Origin: Faecalibacterium sp.
GTDB taxonomy: Bacteria > Bacillota > Clostridia > Oscillospirales > Ruminococcaceae
Direction: 5' to 3'
DNA: 10,476 nucleotides
NCBI GenBank assembly: GCA_020025795.1
Contig: JAHHRK010000051.1
Span: 1 to 10,476 of the forward strand
Part shown: one piece after another, positions 1-6,518 of the stretch
How positions within the stretch are numbered: position 1 is the first letter of the stretch
Layout of the letters: each line of letters opens with the position of its first letter
Program-made: the position numbers and the translations under genes
Notes under the pieces: model-generated
Told to the model about the DNA's origin: nothing
Seen by the model: the letters and a program-made list of their open reading frames with translations, nothing else
The model's database searches: none

Positions 1-162
1 GGATTCTTCTATATTTTTATGAGGCAGCCAGCCTGCCATCTGGCCCCCACCGTCTACACGGGCATACTCGTAAAAGTCTGCAAGATCCTGCATACACCAG
101 GGACGCAGCGTCAGCCGCGGCGTATGCAGTGTAACAGCGGAAACATCAATTGGTACATTCAT
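1..162 (-). CDS. GNAT-family N-acetyltransferase, N-terminal part (runs off the left edge)
   Basis: Reading leftwards from the ATG at 162-160, an open frame of 54 codons runs to the window edge without a stop. The ribosome binding site AGGAGGG (175-169) lies 6 bases before the ATG, which fixes the start. The protein has the pattern VTLHTPRLTLRPWCMQDL at residues 10-27, the usual opening of RimJ/RimL-like GNAT acetyltransferases (an L-x-T-x-R-L-x-L-R strand followed by a D-L helix). It continues with FYEYARVDGGGQMAGW (30-45), a stretch I associate with uncharacterised clostridial members. Such enzymes move an acetyl group from acetyl-CoA to an amine, often a protein N-terminus or an antibiotic. 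The acetyl-CoA binding loop lies outside the window, so substrate and completeness cannot be judged. It has its own promoter and is divergent from the rimP operon, so no functional link to that operon is implied. Confidence 0.8.
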   Translation of the reverse strand, partial: MNVPIDVSAVTLHTPRLTLRPWCMQDLADFYEYARVDGGGQMAGWLPHKNIEES

Positions 163-195
163 ACGAAACCCTCCTGTTTTGCTTACTTTTTGGCC

Positions 196-224
196 ATTAT
201 AGCATGGCGGCGCAGACGTTTCAA
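196..224 (-). promoter_or_regulatory. Sigma70-type promoter for the GNAT gene
   Basis: On the - strand, TTGAAA (224-219) and TATAAT (201-196) are separated by exactly 17 bases. A TG one base upstream of the -10 gives an extended -10 (TGCTATAAT). The -10 is perfect and the -35 matches five of six positions. Transcription would start near 189, leaving a leader of about 27 bases that contains the AGGAGGG site. The match rests on sequence alone. Confidence 0.8.
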
Positions 225-285
225 ACAAGAAAATAACTTTTTGGGCACATTCTAACAGGGAAAACGGCGAAAAACAGCAAAAGGC

Positions 286-314
286 TTGCATAACCTTTTT
301 TAATGTGCTATACT
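286..314 (+). promoter_or_regulatory. Sigma70-type promoter of the rimP-nusA-infB operon
   Basis: TTGCAT (286-291) and TATACT (309-314) have a 17-base spacer, and TG at 306-307 makes an extended -10. Transcription should begin near 321, about 70 bases before the rimP start. Its -35 lies about 60 bases from the -35 of the divergent GNAT promoter, with A-rich DNA between that could act as UP-like sequence for either. It is the only strong promoter I see before rpsO, so it probably drives rimP through ribF. Confidence 0.75.
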
Positions 315-322
315 CCGTATAG
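308..322. repeat. Perfect inverted repeat over the -10 and start site of the rimP promoter
   Basis: CTATAC (308-313) and GTATAG (317-322) are perfect inverted copies around a TCC centre. They cover the -10 hexamer and the predicted transcription start. A dyad placed like this could be an operator. It could also be chance, since each arm is only 6 bp and one arm is fixed by the -10 consensus. Confidence 0.35.
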
Positions 323-341
323 TACGTTAATAGTTTTATGG

Positions 342-373
342 AAAGTGGGCCGCAAGGTCCGCTTTTCTTGTTT
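342..373 (+). terminator. Terminator-like hairpin in the rimP leader (candidate attenuator)
   Basis: Bases 342-351 (AAAGTGGGCC) pair with 356-365 (GGTCCGCTTT) over 10 bp, two of them G-U pairs, closed by the GNRA tetraloop GCAA (352-355). A T-rich run, TTTTCTTGTTT (363-373), follows. This is the shape of an intrinsic terminator. It sits about 20 bases after the predicted transcription start, and the rimP ribosome binding site GGGAG (378-382) begins directly after it. Transcription must pass it to reach the whole operon, so it is either an attenuator or a leaky terminator that sets expression level. No alternative antiterminator stem is obvious in the short leader. Confidence 0.6.
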
Positions 374-390
374 GTATGGGAGCGTTTGAT

Positions 391-879
391 ATGGCGAAAA
401 CTTCTGGCGGCAACACTGCCAAAAAAGTCGAAACTCTGGTACGCCCTGTGGTCGAAGGCATGGGCCTTCAGCTGTGGGATGTGGTTTTTGAAAAGGAAGG
501 TCCGGATTGGTTCCTGCGCGTGCTGATCGACAAGACCGATGGCAGCTGCATGGATACCGACACCTGTGCGGACGTATCCCACGCAATCGATCCGATCCTG
601 GACGAGGAAGATCCCATCGATCAGAGCTATTATCTGGAGGTCGGCAGCCCTGGCGTAGGCCGCAAGCTGACTCGCCCCGAACATTACGCACAAAAGCAGG
701 GCGAGAAAGTCGCAGTCAAGCTGTTCTCCGCAGACGAGGCAGGCAACCGCGAATTTACCGGTATCCTGCAGAGCCGCGAGGGTGATACTGTGACGGTTGA
801 AACCGAGAACGGTCCCATTCGTTTTGCGGTCAAGGCCGCCAGCACGGTTCGCCTGTGCGACGACGAAAATCTGTTCTAA
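391..879 (+). CDS. rimP: Ribosome maturation factor RimP
   Basis: The 162-residue product belongs to the RimP (DUF150, YlxS) family, which binds free 30S subunits and helps mature the 16S rRNA and the S12 region. The N-terminal alpha/beta domain spans roughly residues 10-88. It includes LVRPVVEGMGLQLWDV and the hallmark YYLEVGSPG at 80-88 (consensus YxLEVSSPG). An SH3-like C-terminal domain follows from about residue 92. The length is normal for the family. The start is placed at ATG 391 because GGGAG (378-382) lies 8 bases before it; an in-frame ATG at 376 has no such site and sits against the leader hairpin. It is the first gene of the operon, and 58 bases separate it from nusA. Confidence 0.93.
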   Translation: MAKTSGGNTAKKVETLVRPVVEGMGLQLWDVVFEKEGPDWFLRVLIDKTDGSCMDTDTCADVSHAIDPILDEEDPIDQSYYLEVGSPGVGRKLTRPEHYAQKQGEKVAVKLFSADEAGNREFTGILQSREGDTVTVETENGPIRFAVKAASTVRLCDDENLF

Positions 880-897
880 ATCTAAAAAGATAAAACA

Positions 898-911
898 GGG
901 GAGACATCCCC
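898..911 (+). other. Short hairpin between rimP and nusA
   Basis: GGGGA (898-902) and TCCCC (907-911) form a perfect 5-bp stem with loop GACA. No T-run follows, so this is not a terminator. It lies 14 bases before the strong nusA ribosome binding site (AGGAGG, 926-931) and may protect or space the mRNA there. The 58-base gap holds nothing else I can name. Confidence 0.35.
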
Positions 912-937
912 ATCTGTGAATTGTAGGAGGAAATAAG

Positions 938-2029
938 ATGGCAAGCAACAACGAGTTCTTTGAAGCGCTGTCCATGCTCACCCGCGAGCGTGGCATCACC
1001 CCCGAATACCTGCTGGAGAAAATCGAGGCTGCAATCGTGATTGCAGTTAAGAAGAACTATGAGGTCGAGGAAGAAAACGTTCTGGTAGAGATCGATCCCG
1101 GCAAGGGCAAGTTTAATGTCTCTCTGGTGCGCGACATTGTGCCCGACGGCGAGATGGAAAACGAGAACACCCAGATCGAAGAAAGCGAAGCACAGCACAT
1201 CCGCAAGACCTATAAGGCAGGTCAGCGTCTGGTTACCAGCCTGAAGACCAAGGAATTCGGCCGTATCGCTGCACAGACCGCTAAGCATGTGATCCGTCAG
1301 GGTATCCGCGAAGCAGAGCGCAACCAGCAGCTGAACGAGATGCAGTCCAAGAGCCACGAAATCGTGCTGGCTACTGTGACCCATGTGGACGAAGAAAAGG
1401 GCACCGTCAGCCTGAACCTGGGCAAGGGCGGCGACGCAATCCTGCCTCACAGCGAGCAGGTTCCCGGTGAAGTTTACACCGAAGGCCAGCAGCTGCAGGT
1501 CTACGTTGTGGACGTTCTGGCAACTGAGCGCGGTCCTCGCGTTATGATCAGCCGCACCCACCCCGGCCTGGTCAAGCGCCTGTTCGAGATGGAAGTTCCT
1601 GAAATCTACGACGGCACTGTTGAAGTCAAGGCAATCAGCCGTGAGGCTGGCGCTCGTACCAAGATGGCTGTCTGGTCCAACGACGCAAACGTGAACCCTG
1701 TTTCTGCCTGCATCGGTGCACACGGTGATCGTGTTGCTCACGTTGTTGAGAAGCTGGGCGGCGAGAAGATTGACATCATCAAGTGGAGCGAGGATATTTC
1801 CGAGTTCATCGCAGCATCTTTGAGCCCGGCCAAGGTCATTAAGGTTGAGCTGCTGCCCGGTGAGACCAACAGCTGCAAGGTTACCGTTCCCGATCATCAG
1901 CTGAGCCTGGCTATCGGTAACAAGGGCCAGAATGCACGTCTGTGCGCACGTCTGACCGGCTACAATATTGATATCCGCCCCGAAAGCGGTTATTATGGTG
2001 AGGACGACGACAACGTTACCAACGACTGA
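938..2029 (+). CDS. nusA: Transcription termination/antitermination protein NusA
   Basis: NusA binds RNA polymerase near the RNA exit channel and modulates pausing, intrinsic termination and antitermination. The 363-residue product has the Gram-positive domain set. An RNA polymerase-binding N-terminal domain covers about residues 1-130 (FFEALSMLTRERGI near the start). An S1 domain covers about 138-205 (EIVLATVTHVDEEKGTVSLN). KH1 has its GxxG loop at 260-263 (GAHG, within VNPVSACIGAHGDRV). KH2 has its loop at 327-330 (GNKG, within LSLAIGNKGQNARLCARLTG). The acidic repeats that extend enterobacterial NusA are absent; a short acidic tail (GEDDDN) ends the protein. AGGAGG (926-931) lies 6 bases before the ATG. 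KH1 reads VNPV where VDPV is usual, a mild substitution. Confidence 0.97.
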   Translation: MASNNEFFEALSMLTRERGITPEYLLEKIEAAIVIAVKKNYEVEEENVLVEIDPGKGKFNVSLVRDIVPDGEMENENTQIEESEAQHIRKTYKAGQRLVTSLKTKEFGRIAAQTAKHVIRQGIREAERNQQLNEMQSKSHEIVLATVTHVDEEKGTVSLNLGKGGDAILPHSEQVPGEVYTEGQQLQVYVVDVLATERGPRVMISRTHPGLVKRLFEMEVPEIYDGTVEVKAISREAGARTKMAVWSNDANVNPVSACIGAHGDRVAHVVEKLGGEKIDIIKWSEDISEFIAASLSPAKVIKVELLPGETNSCKVTVPDHQLSLAIGNKGQNARLCARLTGYNIDIRPESGYYGEDDDNVTND

Positions 2030-2052
2030 AATGAATGACAAGGGGGCCGAAC

Positions 2053-2340
2053 ATGGTACAGAAAAAGGTTCCAATGCGTCAGTGCGTAGGCTGTAACACC
2101 TCTAAGCCCAAAAAAGAGCTGGTGCGTGTTGTAAAAGCACCGACCGGCGAGATCAGTGTAGATCTGACCGGCAAAAAGCCCGGCCGCGGTGCATATATTT
2201 GCCCGGACCCTGCTTGCCTCGCCAAGGCACGCAAGAAAAAAGCGCTGGAGCGCGGATATGAAGTGACCATCCCGCAGGAAGTCTATGACAGCCTGTCGGC
2301 ACAGCTGGCAGACGCAAAAGAAGGGAGCGCAAACGCATGA
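2053..2340 (+). CDS. ylxR: YlxR-family RNA-binding protein (DUF448)
   Basis: This 95-residue basic protein shows both YlxR signatures: RQCVGC at residues 9-14 and GRGAYIC at 44-50. Members are small nucleic-acid-binding proteins found almost always between nusA and infB in Gram-positives. In B. subtilis and related species, regulatory and RNase P-linked roles have been reported; the role here is inferred only from family and place. The start is ATG 2053, preceded by AGGGGG (2041-2046) at 6 bases. An upstream in-frame ATG at 2035 lies before that site and has no site of its own. The Cys pairs (C11/C14, C50/C58) resemble a metal-knuckle arrangement, though I cannot show metal binding. The stop overlaps the next gene by 4 bases (ATGA). 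Confidence 0.9.
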   Translation: MVQKKVPMRQCVGCNTSKPKKELVRVVKAPTGEISVDLTGKKPGRGAYICPDPACLAKARKKKALERGYEVTIPQEVYDSLSAQLADAKEGSANA

Positions 2341-2717
2341 AAAAGAATGTGAAACAGGCTCCCAGCTTTACGCCGGATGAGTTGAAAGCACAGCTGCACG
2401 GTGCATTTTCCATGTGCCGCAAAGCTGGTAAGCTGGTTATGGGATACGACCCGGTTGTGGAAGCCGTTATGGCCGGTAAAACGAACCGTGTGTATCTGGC
2501 ATCGGACATCAGCCCGAAAACGGCACAGCGCCTGCGCTTTGCCGTAGAAGATATGGCAGAGGTTTTGCCCCTGCCGCTTGCACAGGATGACCTGGCAGAT
2601 GTTAGCCGTAAGCGTGTTGCGGTGTATGCTGTGGTGGACGCCAACCTGGCACGCCTGTGCCTGAATAAGTACAAGCAATGCGAACACCTCATTCAGAAGG
2701 AGGAAGACAGCGAATGA
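2337..2717 (+). CDS. ylxQ: YlxQ, L7Ae/L30e-type kink-turn RNA-binding protein
   Basis: The 126-residue protein matches the L7Ae/L30e/S12e/Gadd45 fold by its pattern. It has an opening helix with CRKAGKLVMGYDPVVEAV (a typical AGKLxxGxxxVxxAI motif), then NRVYLASDISPKTAQRL, and a later hydrophobic VAVYAVVDANLA strand-helix. Proteins of this group bind kink-turn RNA. YlxQ (YbxF-related in Bacillus) is non-essential, and its cellular RNA target is not firmly established. It starts on ATG 2337 inside the ylxR stop region (ATGA), with GAAGGGAG upstream, and ends by sharing ATGA with infB. That arrangement suggests translational coupling on both sides. An N-terminal basic extension of about 15 residues precedes the fold. 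Confidence 0.87.
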   Translation: MKKNVKQAPSFTPDELKAQLHGAFSMCRKAGKLVMGYDPVVEAVMAGKTNRVYLASDISPKTAQRLRFAVEDMAEVLPLPLAQDDLADVSRKRVAVYAVVDANLARLCLNKYKQCEHLIQKEEDSE

Positions 2718-5098
2718 TTATTAAATACAAAGTTAGCGATTTCGCAAAGGACGTCAACAAGCCTGCAAAGCAGATCCTGGACACCCTGAACGAAGTGGGC
2801 GTTACCGGCAAGAAAGTAAGCTCGAATCTGGAGGAGCAGGAACTGAACCTGCTGCTGGAGAAGATGAGCCGTGACAATGCAGACGTGGATCTGAAGGCAT
2901 TTTTGAACAGTGCGAACCCCGAAGCTGCCAAGGCTGAGGAAAAGGCACAGGAAAAGAAGGCTGCTCACAACACCAAGAAGCACGAAAAGCATGAGAAACA
3001 CGAGAAGCACGATGAAAAGACCGTTTCTCTCAGCGAGCTGGCAAAGGCTACCGGTGCTAAGGCACCCGCAAAGGCTGTGGAAAAGGTCGAAGTCAAGCGT
3101 GAGAACAACCAGGTTACGGTCGATACCCGTACCGTTGAGCTGAACGTGGCTCGTTTTGATGCCAAGTACGACGATCTGGCTTCTACCAACAAGAACGCCA
3201 ATAACAACCGCCGTAAGTCCAGCCCTCAGGGCAACAAGCAGAAGTTCTCTCAGCGCAACCAGCGTCAGCGCCAGCAGTACCAGAAGGGCAAGCGTGAGAC
3301 CGAGGCAGAGCGCCTGCAGCGCATCCAGCTGGAAAAGGCTCGTAACGCACAGCTGAAGATCACCATTCCCGATGAGATTTCTGTTGGCGAACTGGCTACC
3401 CGCCTGAAGCAGCAGGTTGGCAAGGTTATTGCCAAGTTCATGCAGATGGGCGAAATGCACACCATCAACGACGTGGTCGATTTCGACTCTGCTGCACTGG
3501 TGGCTGAGGAATTCCACGCAAAGGTCGAGCGCGAAAAGGTTGTTACCATCGAAGAACGCCTGTTCGAGCCGGAAGTGGACAGCGCTGAAGATCTGGTCGA
3601 GCGTCCTCCTGTTGTCTGTGTCATGGGTCACGTTGACCACGGCAAGACCTCTATTCTGGACGCAATCCGTGCTACCAATGTTACCGCAGGCGAAGCTGGC
3701 GGTATTACCCAGGCAATCGGTGCATACCAGGTTACCGTGAACGGTTCCAAGATCACCTTCCTGGATACCCCGGGCCACGAGGCATTTACCTCCATGCGTG
3801 CACGTGGTGCAAACATGACCGACCTGGCTATCCTGGTTGTTGCTGCTGACGACGGCATCATGCCCCAGACCATCGAGTCCATCAGCCACGCAAAGGCTGC
3901 CGGCGTTAAGATGATCGTTGCTGTCAACAAGATGGATAAGCCCACCGCTAACCCCGACCGCGTGAAGGAAGGCCTGACCGCTCAGGGTATCGTTCCCGAA
4001 GACTGGGGCGGCGACGTTGCCTGCATCCCTGTCTCCGCACTGAAGGGCGATGGTATTCAGGATCTGCTGGAGCGTGTTGCTCTGGAAGCAGAAGTTATGG
4101 AGCTGCGTGCTAACCCCAACCGTCGTGGTAAGGGTTCTGTTGTCGAAGCTCGTCTGGACAAGGGCCAGGGCCCCGTTGCTACGCTGCTGGTGCAGAACGG
4201 CACCCTGAACGTTGGCGATGTGCTGATTGCTGGTACCGCTGTTGGCCGTGTCCGTACCATGCGTGACGATAAGGGCCGCAGCCTGAAGTCTGCTGGTCCT
4301 TCCACGCCTGTCGAGATCACCGGTCTGACCGAAGTTCCCGAAGCAGGCGACCAGTTTGAAGCTGTTGAGGACGAGCGCCTGGCTCGTGAGCTGGCTGACC
4401 AGCGTGCAGCTGCTGCCAAGGAGCGCCAGTTTGCATCCTACACCAAGGTCACTCTGGACAACCTGTTCAGCCAGATGGCAGAGAACGACATGAAGGAACT
4501 GACCATCGTGGTCAAGGCCGACGTGCAGGGTTCTGCTGAGGCTGTTAAGCAGAGCCTGGAGAAGATCTCCAATGATGAAGTGCGTGTGCGCGTTATTCAC
4601 GCAGGTGTCGGCGCAATCAGCAAGTCTGACGTTGACCTGGCAGACGCTTCCAACTCCATCATCATCGGCTTCAACGTGCGTCCTGACAACGTGGCAAAGG
4701 AAGCAGCCGCAGCTACTCACGTAGAAATGCGTATGTACCGTGTCATTTACGACGCAATCAACGATGTCACCGACGCTATGAAGGGTATGCTGGCTCCCAA
4801 GTTCCGCGAGGTTCAGCTGGGCGAGCTGCAGGTTCGTGAAGTCTACAAGATCAGCAACGTTGGTACGGTTGCTGGCTGCCGTGTTACCAACGGTAAGATC
4901 ACCCGTGACAGCAAGGTCCGCGTGGTTCGCGACGGTATCGTTCTGGCAGAAGACGAAATCGCCAGCCTGAAGCGCTTCAAGGACGACGCAAAGGAAGTTG
5001 CTGAAGGCTACGAGTGTGGTGTTACCCTGGCTCGCTTCAACGACATCAAGGTTGGCGACGTTTACGAAGCATTCAAGATGGAAGAATACCGCGAGTAA
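2714..5098 (+). CDS. infB: Translation initiation factor IF-2
   Basis: IF2 is the GTPase that places initiator fMet-tRNA in the 30S P site and drives 50S joining. The 794-residue product has an IF2-N domain at the start (residues 1-50) and a long Lys/Glu/His/Asn/Gln-rich linker (about 65-210). A second IF2-N-like block follows at about 216-290 (ITIPDEISVGELATRL). The G domain has G1 GHVDHGKT (305-312), G2 GGITQ (329-333), G3 DTPGH (351-355), G4 NKMD (405-408) and G5 SAL (441-443). Domain III is recognisable from VKADVQGSAEA (600-610), followed by the C-terminal fMet-tRNA binding beta-barrel. All GTP-binding motifs are intact. The start is ATG 2714, with AAGGAGG (2697-2703) 10 bases upstream and a 4-base overlap with ylxQ. 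A longer in-frame ATG at 2678 lies inside ylxQ ahead of that site and is unlikely. Confidence 0.98.
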   Translation: MIIKYKVSDFAKDVNKPAKQILDTLNEVGVTGKKVSSNLEEQELNLLLEKMSRDNADVDLKAFLNSANPEAAKAEEKAQEKKAAHNTKKHEKHEKHEKHDEKTVSLSELAKATGAKAPAKAVEKVEVKRENNQVTVDTRTVELNVARFDAKYDDLASTNKNANNNRRKSSPQGNKQKFSQRNQRQRQQYQKGKRETEAERLQRIQLEKARNAQLKITIPDEISVGELATRLKQQVGKVIAKFMQMGEMHTINDVVDFDSAALVAEEFHAKVEREKVVTIEERLFEPEVDSAEDLVERPPVVCVMGHVDHGKTSILDAIRATNVTAGEAGGITQAIGAYQVTVNGSKITFLDTPGHEAFTSMRARGANMTDLAILVVAADDGIMPQTIESISHAKAAGVKMIVAVNKMDKPTANPDRVKEGLTAQGIVPEDWGGDVACIPVSALKGDGIQDLLERVALEAEVMELRANPNRRGKGSVVEARLDKGQGPVATLLVQNGTLNVGDVLIAGTAVGRVRTMRDDKGRSLKSAGPSTPVEITGLTEVPEAGDQFEAVEDERLARELADQRAAAAKERQFASYTKVTLDNLFSQMAENDMKELTIVVKADVQGSAEAVKQSLEKISNDEVRVRVIHAGVGAISKSDVDLADASNSIIIGFNVRPDNVAKEAAAATHVEMRMYRVIYDAINDVTDAMKGMLAPKFREVQLGELQVREVYKISNVGTVAGCRVTNGKITRDSKVRVVRDGIVLAEDEIASLKRFKDDAKEVAEGYECGVTLARFNDIKVGDVYEAFKMEEYRE
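2978..3013 (+). repeat. Four 9-base tandem repeats coding a KHE run in the IF2 linker
   Basis: Four near-identical 9-base units encode Lys-His-Glu four times (the last unit ends in Asp) at residues 89-100 of IF2. Codons vary synonymously (CAC/CAT, AAG/AAA, GAA/GAG), so the repeat is not freshly duplicated. The tract lies in the disordered linker between the two N-terminal domains and may vary in copy number between strains. Confidence 0.7.
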
Positions 5099-5142
5099 GA
5101 AAAATTCTCTCTACTCCGTTCAAAATGCGATAGGAGGACAAT

Positions 5143-5517
5143 ATGTCTGAAAAAAGCATGGGTCGTCTGGCACAGGATATGAAGCGCGAGGTTATCGCCA
5201 GCATCAGCCGACTGAAGGACCCTCGCCTGGAAGGCGGCCTTTTGACCGTTACCCGTTTGGACGTTACCCCTGATCTGGATGTGGCAAAGGTCCACATCAG
5301 TGTTATGGGCCGCGAGGACGGCGCAAAGGTGGTTGTGGAAACCCTGAACCACTGCGCCGGCCGCGTGCGCACCGACATCAGTAAGCATATGCACATCCGT
5401 AAGGCACCCCGCCTGATTTTCGTAGAGGACGACAGCGCTGCTTATGCAGAGCACATCAATCAGCTTTTGAAAGATCTGAATGAAAAGAATCGACCTGCGG
5501 ATGAAAATGCGGACTGA
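5143..5517 (+). CDS. rbfA: 30S ribosome-binding factor RbfA
   Basis: RbfA is a small KH-fold protein that binds the immature 30S subunit near 16S rRNA helix 1 and the decoding region and is needed for late assembly, especially in the cold. The 124-residue product shows the family pattern LKDPRLEGGLLTVTRLDVTP (residues 24-43), then DLDVAKVHISVMG (45-57), and a C-terminal RKAPRLIFVEDDS (86-98) that corresponds to the usual R-x-x-P-x-L-x-F-x-x-D-x-S block. Length is normal. TAGGAGG (5132-5138) precedes the ATG at 5143. The 44-base gap from infB holds no hairpin or promoter I can support, so it is most likely co-transcribed. In B. subtilis, ylxP sits between infB and rbfA; it is missing here. Confidence 0.93.
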   Translation: MSEKSMGRLAQDMKREVIASISRLKDPRLEGGLLTVTRLDVTPDLDVAKVHISVMGREDGAKVVVETLNHCAGRVRTDISKHMHIRKAPRLIFVEDDSAAYAEHINQLLKDLNEKNRPADENAD

Positions 5518-5540
5518 TTTTGCGGATCAAGGAGGAACAT

Positions 5541-6518
5541 ATGACGGAATTTTTGACCGTGGATGAAATGACGGAACGCCTTTCCTCGGCGGACCACGTT
5601 TTGATCCTGTGTCATAAAAATCCGGATGGAGACACCGTAGGCTGCGGTGCAGCACTTTGCCACGCGATGCGTGCATTGGGTAAGACCGCGGCTGTCCTCT
5701 GTTCGGACCCTATCCCGCAGCTGTTTTCCTATATGGAGATCCCGGTCTATGATGGTTCTTTCGAGCCAGAGACTGTGGTGGCCGTCGATGTGGCCAGCAT
5801 TCAGCTGTTTGGCGCAAATAACGGTGTACCGGAACTGGCACGCCATGTGAATTTCTGCATCGATCATCATGCCGGCAACGGTGGCTATGCGGATTTTACG
5901 CTGCTGGATGCTTCGGCGGCGGCTACCGCTGAGCTGATGGTGGATGTCATTGCCAATATGGGCGCAGAAATCACACCGCAGATTGCGGACTGCCTGTATA
6001 CGGCACTGTCTACCGATACGGGCTGCTTCAAGTTCAATAATACTACGGCTCGTACGCATATGGTGGCGGCACGTCTGATGGAAGCCGGTGCTCGTATGGG
6101 TGAGCTGAACAAACTGCTCTTTGAGACCAAGGCAAAGGAGCGCATCGCTGCCGAGCGCATGGCGCTGAACAATCTGGAGTATCATCTGGATGGCAAGTGC
6201 GCTTTGATCTACCTGACCCGTGAGGAAATCAGCGCGAGTGGGGTAGAGCCTGCCGATTTGGAGGACCTGACCAGCCTGCCGCTGAGCATTGCCGGTATCC
6301 ATGTGGGCCTGACCCTGCGGCAGACGCCCACTGGCAGCTACCGTATCAGCATTCGCACCTTGGGCGACGTGGACGCTTGTGCCATTGCACGGCGTCTGGG
6401 CGGCGGCGGTCACAGCCGTGCAGCCGGATGCGAGCTGGAAGGCAATCTGGATAACACCAAAAATGCAATTCTGACCGAAGTGCAGGCCGTGATGAGCCAA
6501 GCGCAGGAGGATCAGTGA
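5541..6518 (+). CDS. nrnA: NrnA-type DHH/DHHA1 phosphoesterase (nanoRNase / pAp phosphatase)
   Basis: The 325-residue protein carries all DHH-family metal motifs: HKNPDGD (25-31), AVDVAS with D83, DHH (108-110) and TDTG (158-161). The C-terminal DHHA1 domain has the substrate-binding GGGGH at 287-291. This set defines bifunctional oligoribonuclease/pAp phosphatases. They use Mn2+ to hydrolyse RNAs of 2-5 nucleotides and the sulfate-assimilation by-product 3'-phosphoadenosine 5'-phosphate. Placement beside rbfA and truB and upstream of pnp fits a role in finishing RNA decay in a lineage without Orn. A c-di-NMP-specific variant such as GdpP is unlikely because no PAS, GGDEF or membrane part is present. 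The start is ATG 5541, with AAGGAGG (5529-5535) 5 bases before it; an in-frame TTG at 5520 lies before that site. Confidence 0.92.
   Translation: MTEFLTVDEMTERLSSADHVLILCHKNPDGDTVGCGAALCHAMRALGKTAAVLCSDPIPQLFSYMEIPVYDGSFEPETVVAVDVASIQLFGANNGVPELARHVNFCIDHHAGNGGYADFTLLDASAAATAELMVDVIANMGAEITPQIADCLYTALSTDTGCFKFNNTTARTHMVAARLMEAGARMGELNKLLFETKAKERIAAERMALNNLEYHLDGKCALIYLTREEISASGVEPADLEDLTSLPLSIAGIHVGLTLRQTPTGSYRISIRTLGDVDACAIARRLGGGGHSRAAGCELEGNLDNTKNAILTEVQAVMSQAQEDQ

Noticed and set aside
19..255. A 78-codon + strand frame at the left edge
   Set aside because: It is antisense to the GNAT gene start and crosses that gene's promoter. The GNAT frame on the other strand has a proper start and a family motif.
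163..390. A riboswitch or T-box in the rimP leader
   Set aside because: From the predicted start near 321, the leader is only about 70 bases and holds one hairpin. It is too short for a T-box or a common metabolite riboswitch, and no such motif is visible.
338..526. A 62-codon + strand frame starting in the rimP leader
   Set aside because: Its ATG lacks a ribosome binding site and lies at the base of the leader hairpin. It overlaps rimP in another frame, and the peptide has no leader-peptide feature such as a run of one amino acid codon.
830..2074. A 414-codon open frame on the - strand opposite nusA
   Set aside because: Antisense shadow of nusA, with no family pattern and no supported ribosome binding site.
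2693..4720. A 675-codon open frame on the - strand opposite infB
   Set aside because: It lies wholly antisense to a gene with every IF2 motif. Its translation is low-complexity (rich in Leu, Val, Cys, His) and resembles no family. It arises from the biased codon use of infB.
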